A stretch of 42,707 bases of DNA, taken from Stentor coeruleus. Taxonomy: Eukaryota; Ciliophora; Heterotrichea; Heterotrichida; Stentoridae. Under the pieces are notes generated by a model that worked only from the letters and a program-made list of their open reading frames with translations, searched no databases and was not told where the DNA came from. A program made the translations under genes and the position numbers. Shown here in pieces: positions 1-9,625 of this stretch. How positions within the stretch are numbered: the stretch's first letter is position 1; every line of letters starts with the position of its first letter. Where the stretch lies: assembly GCA_001970955.1 (NCBI GenBank), contig MPUH01000628.1:1-42707 (forward strand), written 5' to 3'.

Positions 1-823
1 GTGGAAAATTTTACTGTGGCCAGAGTTAGGTATTTCCTGAAAACAAGAAAATATGAGGAACTGCTGGGAAAAAATTGAAGGAATCACTGAAAACCACTGA
101 GAATCACTAAAATAAGAATTTACTCATTTTGAATGCTGCATTTTCTTACTAAATAATTAAAAAGACAGCGAAGNATTAAAAAGACAGCGAAGGAGGGTAG
201 CTGAAAGTAGAGATTAATTTGATGGAGGGAATTGCTTACTGATGTTATAAGTAATTTAATTAGAGAGGAATTTATTTGATTTCAAGATAAAAATTTCCCA
301 TTTCATATACCTTCAATATTATTATATTATACCCAGTTTCATTATTTATGAAGGATACAGAATGGTTAATTGCTTCATATGTCCGAATTTCTTCAGCCTT
401 AATTTTGTTCTATTATTAACTTCTAGTAGAAAAAAGTCTATCCACTGTTCTTTTTACTTCCCCCTATCAGCCAGATTTTTTCCACACAATGACTTCTATT
501 ATCTTTTTGCTTCATAAATCTGAATTTCTATTCCTAGTCCTCCAATTATAGTATCTTCAGTTTCGATATAAGATTAAATATTTTTTTTACATATGCGAGT
601 GAATAACTAATCGAGTCATTTATTTCCTATTAAAACTATAATTTGGCCTATTCTAACACATGGAATCTCTTCTTTAATGATACCTATGCCAATAAAATAC
701 TCTATCAGTCTTAAATCTAATAATTTAAAACTAGTGTAATATTTTTTTATTCTTATAGCATTATTTTGTTGTATTTGAATACTTTATTCACAATGATATG
801 CAAATATTTATAATTTTATACTA
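1..823. other. Non-coding or unrecognised left edge
   Basis: No convincing reading frame was found on either strand. A short stretch on the minus strand around 390-560 reads as several open pieces separated by stops, but no canonical 15- or 16-nt intron joins them. This may be decayed coding sequence or the far end of a gene lying outside the window. The segment is AT-rich and holds one N junction at 174. Confidence 0.5.
156..192. repeat. 18-bp duplication around N at 174
   Basis: The 18 bases before the N (156-173) are repeated exactly after it (175-192). The same pattern recurs at every N in the window, so this is read as two contig ends with an unmerged overlap, not a biological repeat. 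Confidence 0.85.
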
Positions 824-2451
824 TTAATTTAGGTGTTTCTTATATTCAGCACAATACTGACATACACCCCTTTGCTTTTCAGGATCAAATTTTTCAATAC
901 ATTCTACTTCGCAAGCGTGATTACATTCTAAACTAATCATTAGATATTTTGAATTTTTTAAGATTGCTTTCTGACATACAATGCACATATTTTCTTTACC
1001 TAGATCTATCCAAATATCATCATATGTATAAATATTCTTTTTGTATAATAACTTTAATACTAAAATTATTGCAATAATCCTTCATAAACATTACAAAAAA
1101 ATCGCTACAAAAAGAGGTAAAAGTATTTTAACAAGTTTTAAGTCATCTGAAAACTCATCTATTACAACAGGTTTAGGGCAGTCAGGATCGTTAGGACAGA
1201 TAAAATTTTCACAAAAACCATTTCCAAGTAAAAAACTAAAACAATTATCTTCATTTAGGCAATTTAGGTTATCATAATTTGCATCAGATACATTGCACAA
1301 ACTGCTACAGCTGCTATCTTTGACATTTTCATACGTACATGATTGAGTTAAATTTCTACAAATATTTATTGAATCACTAGATATAAGACAAAAAGCTTGT
1401 TCAAGGTAGTCACTCCACCATATAAGATAACTGCGATCTTGAAATGAATAATGAGGAATAGCAAAATTAAGCTCTTTTTTAGAAGATAGAACTTGGGGAT
1501 CGTAATTTATAGGCAAGCTATGATTTTTAAATACATCTGTTGCACATTCAATCGGTTTATCCATATTACAAGTAGAATAAACATCAATCATAGCTTGTAA
1601 TAAACTTGAAAGTTCCTCAAATGATTTAACTTTCGAATAAACGTTAAAAAATAGCACAGTAATGTTAAGCTTACTTGCCCNGAAAGTTCCTCAAATGATT
1701 TAACTTTCGAATAAACGTTAAAAAATAGCACAGTAATGTTAAGCTTACTTGCCCCAGTAATTAAAGATGAAGATTCAGCACAAGCAAAATCAGTTTGAGA
1801 ATACAATATGCAATCATTTGAACTATATTCTTTAATTAAACTGATTGGTTTAATAATAATTTCATCTATGAATATACTTTCTGCATAAAAGTTTATAAAC
1901 TCTTCTAATTTTGTAATAAAAGGCTTGTCCATGCTAAAATCAGAGCTTATCATAAGTTCAATATTTGGACTTGTAAGTGTTAGAAAGTAGTTATATTGAT
2001 ATTTTATCCAAATCTCCCCATCTTCATACTTATTGATTAAGTCTCCAGATTTAGATGATATATTTAAAACAATAATACTTATCTCGTCTTTGCTTGTATC
2101 TTTTGAAAGTAAAGTGCCTTCTGTTATGTCGCTATTTGAAACAAAAATTACACCTTGAGCTTTTGATTCTTGAACAGACTTTGCTAAATAAAGTACATCG
2201 CATTTATCTGTATTATAAAGAACTATAAAAGCATTTTTTTGCTCTCCATAAAGAGTATAATGACAATCTTCAGTTGTGCTTTTTATCAATTTCCCATATG
2301 TTAGAAGAAAGCTTGGATTTCCAAAATTAAATGAATTTACTTCGATGTTTTTATTAGCGATTTCTTTAGGAGATATTACTTGGATTGTAGATGATATAGC
2401 TTGAGTAATGAGAAATATCAATATCATTATATTTTTATAGTTAAATTCCAT
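824..2451 (-). CDS. PA-domain, single-pass membrane RING-like protein
   Basis: Predicted protein of about 512 residues once a 15-nt intron (1080-1094) and a 74-base assembly duplication (within 1608-1754) are removed; the frame closes exactly with both corrections. It opens with a hydrophobic signal peptide (about residues 8-20), followed by a protease-associated-like domain, a Cys-rich luminal part, a long membrane helix spanning the intron, and a cytosolic Cys/His domain with C-x2-C, C-x-H-x2-C and C-x2-C near the C-terminus. This order (signal, PA, membrane helix, RING) is that of RNF13/GRAIL/RMR-type E3 ubiquitin ligases in endosomal membranes. The Cys/His spacing is not a textbook RING-H2, so ligase activity is inference. 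It would be truncated in the membrane helix if the intron were ignored. Confidence 0.72.
1080..1094 (-). other. 15-nt intron in the PA-TM-RING gene
   Basis: On the coding strand it reads GTAATGTTTATGAAG. Removing it joins the first half of the membrane helix to the second half and opens the frame into the C-terminal Cys/His domain; leaving it in gives an immediate TAA stop. Confidence 0.85.
1608..1754. repeat. 73-bp duplication around N at 1681
   Basis: 73 bases (1608-1680) are repeated exactly after the N (1682-1754) inside a coding region. Collapsing one copy plus the N restores a continuous protein, so this is an assembly overlap, not a real exon duplication. Confidence 0.9.
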
Positions 2452-2564
2452 GATGGATTATGTTTAAGAAATAACCTTCAAATTTGCAGAAAAGGAAGGG
2501 TTTATTAATAAAATAATATTTTAGGGTATTATAGAGTTATTCTACTTTAAATGCTTTAAAAACT

Positions 2565-4079
2565 TTAACTAAAATCATCATATATTATTTCTTGATATAA
2601 TTCTTTCATACTCCAAACTTTAACTGTATTATCAGCAGATCCAGAAATTAAATACTTTCTGCTTTTGCTTATCTCTAAAGTCCAAACAGTACCCAAATGC
2701 CCAATAAGTAAGCGTCTTTTATTTCTTTTTTCCATATCCCACATGATGATTTTTTGATCTCCAGAAGCAGAAAACAAATACTTTTGATCAAAGGTTATCT
2801 TTAAAGCCCAAATACTCCCAGTATGCCCAATAAAAACATATTCTTGATTTTGTTCTTTAATATTCCAAATCCTAATGGTTTTATCTCTAGAACCAGTAAT
2901 TAAATATTCCCCATCTTTAGTTATAATCTCACAAGTAATTTTATGATTATGCCCAGGAAGTACATCTAAAATTTCTTTACTTGTCAATGAAGTTATCCTT
3001 ATAATACCATCCCCACATCCTGATACAATAAAATTCTTATCTTTACTAACAACAATACTATTCACACCACAATCATGATTTCTAATAACACCCGAAACCT
3101 TTTTCTTAACTAAATCATAAAACCTTATAGTATTATCACTTGACCCAGATATAAGAGTTTTTTCATCTGTAGAAAGGACTAAAATATTAATTTCATAAGT
3201 ATGACCTAAAAAAATTGGGGTTTTTTTCTTATTAATGAAATCCCAAATCACTACTGATTTATCTTTTGCACATGATATTGAGCATGAATTATTAGACATT
3301 GTCACTATACTTGTCACAAAATGATAATGCGCTTTGAGTTTATTAATTAAAACTTTTTCTTCTATATCCCAAAGAATAACTATTGCATCATGAGAACCTG
3401 TTATAGCATATTTACTATCTTTTGTTATTGCAAGACTTTTTATCCAACCTGAATGACCTTTTAGTGTTGAGATTTCTGATTTGGTTTCTAAAGACCAAAT
3501 TTTTAATGTTAAGTCCCATGAACCTGATAAGATATATTTAAGATTTGGCGTTATTCCTACACATGTTACTGGCTCAGAATGATCTGTAAGAATAGATTCA
3601 CATTTAAAAGCTGGTATTGACCATATTCGAACTGTTGTGTCGTATGAACCTGAGACGAAAAATTTGTCATTTGAAGATAGGGATAAACTTGTTACTCGAT
3701 CGGAATGGTCTTGGAGAATTGAGATAGGCTTTTTGGTTGATAAGTCCCAGATTATAATAGTTTTGTCAATAGATGAAGATATCAGTATTTTACTATCGCT
3801 TGTTAGTATAAGGCTGGTTATTAAATGCTGATGTCCTTGTCTTATGAAATTTTTATCTTCATCTGTTAATGTTTTTTCTTTTGGAAGAATTTGTTGAGTT
3901 TTTGTTTCATCTAAGATCATGGTTTCTGAATTCTCTTCAGTGATTATTTTTTGAGTTTCATCTTCAGATTTTTCTTTATCCGCCACATCTTTTGCAGATG
4001 ATATTTTCCTTTGTTCATTGCATAGTTTTGTTTCTAAAGAAATTACTAGGTTCATATCTTTTGAAGCTGCACAACCCAT
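2565..4079 (-). CDS. WD40-repeat protein with acylation-type N-terminus
   Basis: 504 residues. From about residue 80 to the end there are ten successive WD40 repeats, each with the GH...(V/I)..L...(D/K)..(Y/L)(L/I)(I/F)SGS.D.T(I/V)(R/K)(I/V)W pattern, enough for one or two beta-propellers. The first residues, MGCAASKD, carry Gly2 and Cys3, the arrangement for N-myristoylation plus palmitoylation, so the propeller is probably tethered to a membrane. Between these lies a charged Glu/Lys/Thr-rich linker of about 70 residues. No enzymatic domain is visible; the role is most likely a scaffold. An 82-bp spacer separates it from the divergent small gene at 4162. The specific partner is unknown. Confidence 0.85.
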   Translation of the reverse strand: MGCAASKDMNLVISLETKLCNEQRKISSAKDVADKEKSEDETQKIITEENSETMILDETKTQQILPKEKTLTDEDKNFIRQGHQHLITSLILTSDSKILISSSIDKTIIIWDLSTKKPISILQDHSDRVTSLSLSSNDKFFVSGSYDTTVRIWSIPAFKCESILTDHSEPVTCVGITPNLKYILSGSWDLTLKIWSLETKSEISTLKGHSGWIKSLAITKDSKYAITGSHDAIVILWDIEEKVLINKLKAHYHFVTSIVTMSNNSCSISCAKDKSVVIWDFINKKKTPIFLGHTYEINILVLSTDEKTLISGSSDNTIRFYDLVKKKVSGVIRNHDCGVNSIVVSKDKNFIVSGCGDGIIRITSLTSKEILDVLPGHNHKITCEIITKDGEYLITGSRDKTIRIWNIKEQNQEYVFIGHTGSIWALKITFDQKYLFSASGDQKIIMWDMEKRNKRRLLIGHLGTVWTLEISKSRKYLISGSADNTVKVWSMKELYQEIIYDDFS

Positions 4080-4161
4080 TGTTGAATGTTAATAAATATT
4101 ATGTTTTAGATAGAAATTAATATTTGATAGCATAGATCTAAATATTTCTAACTGAGAAAAT

Positions 4162-4581
4162 ATGAATTTCTTACAAGAATTTGAAAATAATATCGCCAAA
4201 GTTAATTTCAGTCAAAAAAGATCTATCCGACTGCCTCAGATTACCAAAGTTTGTTCTTATAACTCACAAGTTTTACGTTCAAGTAAAGCTAGCATACGTC
4301 TTGATCAAAAGTTAGCACGCAAAAGTCCATGCGATATGAAAAATCCAAAACTCACAGTTCGAAGGCATTTGAAAAACTCAGCAGACAGAAACTTGTCTTG
4401 TGAAACCCATGAAGAACAATTTAAAGAAAACATCATTTGTGGGATAAAATTCAAAGTCCCTGAACGCAAGTCCGCTTTTATACGTAAAAGGCTTATTTTC
4501 CACAAAGGTAAAGTTATGAATGCAACTCAAACTGACCTCAGCGATGAAAACCGAAGTAAAAGTCCTTCATGCCCATCGTAA
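4162..4581 (+). CDS. Small basic protein of unknown function
   Basis: 139 residues with no recognised domain. It is rich in Lys and Arg throughout, with several RR/RK pairs and many Ser, and no membrane segment or signal peptide. The ATG at 4162 is the first in the frame and the upstream spacer is only 82 bp, shared with the divergent WD40 gene. It ends 38 bp before the Kelch gene on the same strand. Codon use is the same as in neighbouring genes, which supports it as real. Function cannot be assigned from sequence. Confidence 0.6.
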   Translation: MNFLQEFENNIAKVNFSQKRSIRLPQITKVCSYNSQVLRSSKASIRLDQKLARKSPCDMKNPKLTVRRHLKNSADRNLSCETHEEQFKENIICGIKFKVPERKSAFIRKRLIFHKGKVMNATQTDLSDENRSKSPSCPS

Positions 4582-4619
4582 TTATATTAACAATATAAAA
4601 ACTAAAATCATAAGGATAA

Positions 4620-5906
4620 ATGGAAGGTGTCAATTCTGATAACCAAAAGGCATATTTGAGTCTTCGTGTTGAGACTAAAGTCCCTGCAGATAACTCAAAG
4701 AACCTATGGGAAGAAGTGAGAACAACAGGACATCATCCAACAAGACGAAGTTATCATTCAGCAGTCATGTGGGGAGATAAAATGGTCATATATGGTGGGC
4801 AGGACCTAAAAGAAGGTCCTCAAAGTGGTATGTGGATGATAGAAATCTCGCAGTTCGACCAAAGTGATTGGGAAGAAATGAAAATACCTGATATAGGTCC
4901 TCTTTGTCGACACACAGCAATACTCAAAGGAGATTTTATGTATTTATTTGGAGGTACAAATGGACAAAGAGAGTTCAACAGAATATTAGTCTATAATCTT
5001 CGAACTTTACAACATAGAGAAATACTTCCAGATAATCCTCAAACACCACCAGCTTTAGATTCTCATTCAGCTTGTCTTTATGAAGATGGAACTGCTGCTT
5101 GGATGATAATCTTTGGAGGTTATTCAATTGGAGAACGAACAAACAATGTTTATTTGTTTAACCTAAACACTGAAAAATGGAAAAAAGCTAAAACTTCAAA
5201 TGGACCTGAACCTAGATCAAATCATTCTGCTGTTTTATATCGAGATCATATTTATATTTTTGGTGGGACTAGTGATGAAGGAGAGAAACTAAATGATCTT
5301 TGGCGATTAGATTTAAGAACTTATTCTTGGGAAAATATTCATAGTAATGGGAATATTCCATCAGGACGTTCAGGACATAGTGCAATAGTATTTATGGGCC
5401 ATATGATTTTATTTGGAGGTATGAAAGATATAACAAAAGAGACTAATGATATGTATTCTTATAATTTTATGACTTCTGAATGGGTTATGTTTCAATATGA
5501 ACATCAAATCAAAGACCCGGTTTCAAATGAACAATTGGAAGAGTTTAAGAAATCTAGACTTTCTCCTAATAAACATGTAAATCCACCTAAAAGCCCAATG
5601 TTTAAAAAAAGTACAGCTGAATTAAGTCCAGGACAAAGTACTATGAGGAAAAATACTGATAGTTCACCTCCTGATGTTGTAAGTGTTAAGAAAAAAAAAA
5701 CTTTATATGAAGGACCTCCTTCACAGACCTCAGGGAGAATAAGAGCGAGACCACCTCATCCACGTGATGGGCATAGTGCGGTTTATAGTGGGAATATTAT
5801 GATAATATTTGGAGGGGATAGACATCAAATGCCATTTAATGATTGCTATGTTTATTTTTTAGTTGAGGATACTATTAAAACCCCAATTAGTATTCCATTA
5901 AATTAA
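4620..5906 (+). CDS. Kelch-repeat protein
   Basis: 428 residues. Five clear Kelch repeats occupy about residues 35-290, each with the R..H(S/T)A...(D/G)..(I/L)(Y/F)(I/L)(F/Y)GG...........(L)...(F/L)....W signature (for example the blocks beginning RRSYHSAV, SRHTAIL-like, and PRSNHSAV). A Ser/Pro/Lys-rich low-complexity insert of roughly 70 residues follows, then one further repeat (PRDGHSAV...IIFGG) that probably closes the six-bladed propeller. No BTB, BACK or kinase domain is present. Such stand-alone Kelch propellers act as protein-interaction platforms; the partner is unknown. The start is the only ATG before the first repeat. Confidence 0.88.
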   Translation: MEGVNSDNQKAYLSLRVETKVPADNSKNLWEEVRTTGHHPTRRSYHSAVMWGDKMVIYGGQDLKEGPQSGMWMIEISQFDQSDWEEMKIPDIGPLCRHTAILKGDFMYLFGGTNGQREFNRILVYNLRTLQHREILPDNPQTPPALDSHSACLYEDGTAAWMIIFGGYSIGERTNNVYLFNLNTEKWKKAKTSNGPEPRSNHSAVLYRDHIYIFGGTSDEGEKLNDLWRLDLRTYSWENIHSNGNIPSGRSGHSAIVFMGHMILFGGMKDITKETNDMYSYNFMTSEWVMFQYEHQIKDPVSNEQLEEFKKSRLSPNKHVNPPKSPMFKKSTAELSPGQSTMRKNTDSSPPDVVSVKKKKTLYEGPPSQTSGRIRARPPHPRDGHSAVYSGNIMIIFGGDRHQMPFNDCYVYFLVEDTIKTPISIPLN

Positions 5907-6147
5907 TTAGAACTTTTTGTAAAATTCATGGGCTTGCTTTAGAGGATTTTGAAAATATTTTGATTGAGGATTATGTGAAATTTTTAATGTTTGTAGGAAT
6001 GAGATTGGGAAATTTATGAGGATTTGAAAAAATTTGCAGGAAGATATTGAAAATTATAGCTGAAGATGTATAAATTAAGTATTTTTGATAATTTTTGGTT
6101 ATGAAGATTTTTTTTGTGTGTTTTTTTATTATAGGAAGTTATTATGA

Positions 6148-6367
6148 GGTGTAAGATGTGCTGTTGAAATATAAGTCAAAATATTTTTTTATGTTGATTG
6201 AATACTTTCAATAAAAAAACTATTTTATTTGTTCANGGTGTAAGATGTGCTGTTGAAATATAAGTCAAAATATTTTTTTATGTTGATTGAATAGGCTTCT
6301 TAATTTTATCCCTTTGTGATTTTTTTTTAAATCATCAGATATNTTTATGTTGATTGAATAGGCTTCT
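6148..6367. repeat. Nested duplications around N at 6236 and 6343
   Basis: 57 bases at 6148-6204 recur at 6237-6293, and 24 bases at 6277-6300 recur at 6344-6367. Each pair flanks a single N. Read as a chain of unmerged contig overlaps. Confidence 0.8.
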
Positions 6368-6684
6368 AAACCTTGTTTTTCTCTTCACATCTTGTTTTAT
6401 TCGTTGTTATCAAAAAATATAATCAAATTCCATCGAGGTATCTCTGAAATTACTCAAAAAAAATATTTCATCTTAAAACTTAGCCTAAAGTAACTCTAAT
6501 CACACTAACTTCAAGTATTTCTTCCAATATTAACCTTATAAGTTAAGCAGTAATCAATCCAACTTAATATAATAAAGATTTTTCAATCATGATAGGTTTA
6601 GTTATACAAGCCAAGCAAGATGATAAAAAGTGATTCAAAAGAGATAGAATAAAAAAAGTACAATAAAAGTGTGTGATTAAAATG

Positions 6685-6800
6685 TTAGAGAGGCGGGAGG
6701 CCGTCTAAAGAGACAGCACAAATGATCTCTATTGTTCTGCGGCCTTTGTTCTTATCCGAAGGCCATTTTTTATTAATCAAGTTATGGATAAGATAACTTA
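6685..6800 (+). ncRNA. Candidate structured RNA (snRNA-like layout)
   Basis: A GC-rich island in a long AT-rich gap. The plus strand can fold: AGGCCG (6698-6703) pairs with CGGCCT (6740-6745), enclosing a further eight-pair helix with one mismatch (CAGCACAA with TTGTTCTG). An alternative perfect hairpin pairs GGCCTT (6741-6746) with AAGGCC (6759-6764). Directly after comes a U-rich ATTTTTTA (6765-6772), then a perfect 7-bp hairpin AAGTTAT/ATAACTT (6779-6799). Stem-loops, a U-rich Sm-like site and a 3' hairpin is the layout of spliceosomal snRNAs, but no diagnostic U1, U2, U4, U5 or U6 motif was recognised. Strand and exact ends are uncertain. Confidence 0.35.
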
Positions 6801-7289
6801 GAAAGGTATATTGAACTAAATATATAATATATATAAGTATATAAAAGTCTAAATACTATAACTAAATCAAACTATAATTAAAATTAAACCTTCTATTCTA
6901 ATATAAAAAATATACTATTTACTTAATAAAAAATCTTTAAAACTAATGAAAAATATTTGAAAACTAATTTCTATATGTCTTAATAAATATTTCTTTGTTT
7001 TATTTACTATATTCTACAATCTTTCTCTTTATTAACTCAATTATCCCAATAAAAATACTATAATTTTATATAATAATCCATCTACACCATCTATGTAATG
7101 CAACTAATCATCTGTAGTTGCCAATTTTTATCAATTTTTATCTACTTAATATTCCTTTTAAAGTTGTATTCAAACTATTTATTATATAAATAATATTTTG
7201 CACCATAGCATCATAAATCAACTGAACTTTTATAAATCCTAAGTCTAAGATTTTCTCATATTATGCCTAATATCTATGAGTTCGTAAAT

Positions 7290-7616
7290 CTATTTAAAGC
7301 TAAAAAGTTCAACATCAAAAAGCAATGTTGCATTTGGCGGAATAACCCCTCCTGCTCCTCTAGCCCCATAGCCAAAGTCTGGTGATATTGTCATTCTAAC
7401 TTTTTGTCCTAGTGACATTTGAGCCACACCTTCATCCCAACCTCTAATAACTTCTCCTGCTCCTAATTTAAATGAGAATTGTTGACCTCTATCTCTGCTT
7501 GAGTCGAATTTTTGCCCATTAGTCAAGTACCCATCATAATGAACAGAAACTCTTTGTCCTTTTTTTGGAAAGCTTCTCCCATCTCCTGGCTTAAGCTCTT
7601 GTAGTTCAACACCCAT
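7290..7616 (-). CDS. FKBP1A: FKBP12-type peptidyl-prolyl cis-trans isomerase
   Basis: 108 residues, the same length as human FKBP12, and a single FKBP domain throughout. It catalyses cis-trans isomerisation of Xaa-Pro bonds and is expected to bind FK506 and rapamycin. The conserved binding pocket is visible: Tyr27, Phe37, Asp38, the Val-Ile-Arg-Gly-Trp stretch near residue 60, and Tyr83 followed by the [16 protein letters not shown] block. There is no signal peptide or tail, so a cytosolic location is likely. The ATG at 7616 gives the standard family start ([13 protein letters not shown]). Confidence 0.96.
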   Translation of the reverse strand: MGVELQELKPGDGRSFPKKGQRVSVHYDGYLTNGQKFDSSRDRGQQFSFKLGAGEVIRGWDEGVAQMSLGQKVRMTISPDFGYGARGAGGVIPPNATLLFDVELFSFK

Positions 7617-7867
7617 TTATATTACTTATGGCCTCAGAATGCTCCAAAATACCCATATCATATATACTGAATCCAACTATTTTTCATAGTCAAATCTAAG
7701 AATTTCAAACTTTTTATAGGGGCTTTTTATATCCTTAGATACTCCATTCAATATTATTATCAACTATTCAGAATTACTTATGATTATTTACTATGTAATT
7801 TTCGATTATATTATATACAACTTTATACTTTCCATAATTTGTATAACTTACAGATTTACTTTTAAGT

Positions 7868-8413
7868 ATGGTTATAAATATGATACGCTGTTCAGACGAT
7901 TCCGCCAATTTATTTCCTAGAAAAATTATATACAAAGCAAATCGTTCACCTTTAAGCCAAGTTACTGAAGTGGGTAAAAAAACTCCAGATGACAATTCTA
8001 AGAATAATGATGGAAGTCAGAATCTAAATGATATATCGACTATTAGATTCCAATTGTATAGCCATACACCATCAAAAAATGAACTTAATAGTAAATATCA
8101 TCTTGAAAATACTGTTGAGAATAAGAAAAAACTTTTAAAGAAAAGGAAAAAGGAAGCTTTTGATATTAATGATGCTAAAGTTTTTAAATTAAACACAGGG
8201 ATTATTGCATTACAAAAAATAACTTTTGAAGATGAAAGTGAAGAAGGGGAATTTGAAAACTTTGATGTCTATGAAGAAAGTGAAATTTTCGGTAAGGAAG
8301 TAGAAATAAATCAAGATCAAGATGAAAATGATTGTAAAACGACAACTCCGCAACGTGATTTTTGTGTAGAATTCCTGACTAAAGAGCTTCAGGAAATATT
8401 GGAGAATATCTAA
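7868..8413 (+). CDS. Hypothetical charged protein
   Basis: 181 residues with no recognised domain. The N-terminal third is Ser/Asn-rich, a Lys-rich block (KKKLLKKRKK, about residues 90-100) could serve as a nuclear localisation signal, and the C-terminal half is strongly acidic (Glu/Asp runs). No membrane segment. Start could be the ATG at 7868 or the one four codons later. The plus-strand upstream region is C-biased, as for other plus-strand genes here, which supports this direction. It converges on the gene ending at 8457, 43 bp away. Confidence 0.55.
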   Translation: MVINMIRCSDDSANLFPRKIIYKANRSPLSQVTEVGKKTPDDNSKNNDGSQNLNDISTIRFQLYSHTPSKNELNSKYHLENTVENKKKLLKKRKKEAFDINDAKVFKLNTGIIALQKITFEDESEEGEFENFDVYEESEIFGKEVEINQDQDENDCKTTTPQRDFCVEFLTKELQEILENI

Positions 8414-8456
8414 TAAAGGTTTGGTTTAATATGATATAAGTTATTTCTAATTAAAA

Positions 8457-9329
8457 TTAGGCAAAATTATTTATGTTACTTGTCAGCTCTAAGTATCTAT
8501 TGTATGACATATGGTCTTTCATTATAAGTTCAACACTTTCTCTACAGGTCTCTTCTAATTCTCTTAATCTTTTGGCAAAACTCATACTTTCAACTGAGAA
8601 TTTTTTGCTTGCACTATGAACAATCATACTTGGCGAGTCTTCTAAATACAGCAAGCCATATTTTTTAAACAATTCTTGCTTTACACTCTCAACAGCGTTT
8701 TCTATTTCTATTTCAACATCTAAAAACTCTTTGTTCCTTTGATCTACAACAAATCCTTTATTCTTATATTCCTGAACTTTTTCATAAGCAATTTTTACAG
8801 TAACCATGCAAATATCCCTCATAATATTTAAAACAAAGTCATGATTAACAAATGAAGGTAATGGATTCTCTAATGAGGGTATCCTTCCATCATAAGCTTG
8901 ATCTACAGCTGTTTTAATTTCTATAATTAATACTTGTAATTCTCTATATATTCATTACTTATCATTAGCAAATTCACTTTCATAAGCATCTCTTACTGCA
9001 CTTTTACATGTATTATATCTAGAATAAACTCTTTCTTCAATTGATCTGATTTGACTTAAAATATTTGCTGAATTTTTATTACAATTCGCTTCAACAATTG
9101 CTTTCATTTCAGTCTTAGTTGCGTTAGAAAACTCTGATTTTATGGATTTCGCTAAGTTTGCTAAGGAAATTAAAGGACCTACTAGTTCCCGACGAAGTTC
9201 TTTTAGTATGGAAAACATAACTGTACGAGTTAGTGGCATAGAAACTTGTTGTCTTTCCTCAGATAAGAGGTAAAGAAGTGTCAGACCACCAAAGCCAGCC
9301 AAAGCTGCACCAAAGACCCATTTTTTCAT
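8457..9329 (-). CDS. Uncharacterised N-terminally membrane-anchored helical protein
   Basis: 285 residues after splicing a 15-nt intron (8944-8958) that joins two otherwise separate frames. Residues about 4-21 form a hydrophobic, Gly/Ala/Leu-rich segment preceded by Met-Lys-Lys, suitable as a signal anchor. The rest is predominantly helical with many charged residues and heptad-like stretches, and there is no recognised catalytic motif. The topology suggests an N-anchored membrane protein with its bulk on one side (organelle such as mitochondrion or ER is possible). Peroxin- or mitofusin-like roles cannot be supported from sequence. The start is the only ATG before the hydrophobic segment. 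Confidence 0.65.
8944..8958 (-). other. 15-nt intron
   Basis: Coding-strand sequence GTAATGAATATATAG. Unspliced it introduces TAA and TGA in frame; removal joins Asp-Lys to Glu-Leu without changing frame. Confidence 0.85.
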
Positions 9330-9625
9330 TTTTAAGAGATGATTTGTTGTTGAATTTTGGATAATAAGAAGAAAATTATAAGGATTATTATATATGAAAT
9401 TAGTTTTTAGTAATTAGAGATAATGATGAATAAATACCATGGGTTTAATAAAGTATATTACAAAAGGTTTTAGAATTTTTTTGTAGAAAAAGTCATGAGA
9501 TAAAAGGATAAGAATGAAAATTATATCGTAAAAAATATCATATTAGCACATCTTGAAAAACTCAACTAATCATATTAAATTCCTCAATCCTTCTCGCATA
9601 AAATATTTAATCCTATAGAGAAAAA

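Larger units (their letters stand above)
5907..7289. other. Long intergenic gap with a candidate RNA and two N junctions
   Basis: 1.38 kb without a credible protein frame. The first 250 bases are G-biased (downstream flank of the Kelch gene). Two N junctions sit at 6236 and 6343. A GC-rich island at about 6685-6800 stands out from the AT-rich surroundings and is described separately. From 6800 to 7289 the plus strand is C-biased, which is the expected 3' flank of the minus-strand FKBP gene. Confidence 0.6.

Noticed and set aside
390..560. Minus-strand open pieces that might be a decayed gene
   Set aside because: Several stops, no canonical tiny intron, and no recognisable protein family.
6740..6764. 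U5 or U4 snRNA identity for the GC-rich island
   Set aside because: The invariant U5 loop (GCCUUUUAC) and the U4 kink-turn are not present; only a generic structured-RNA call is kept.
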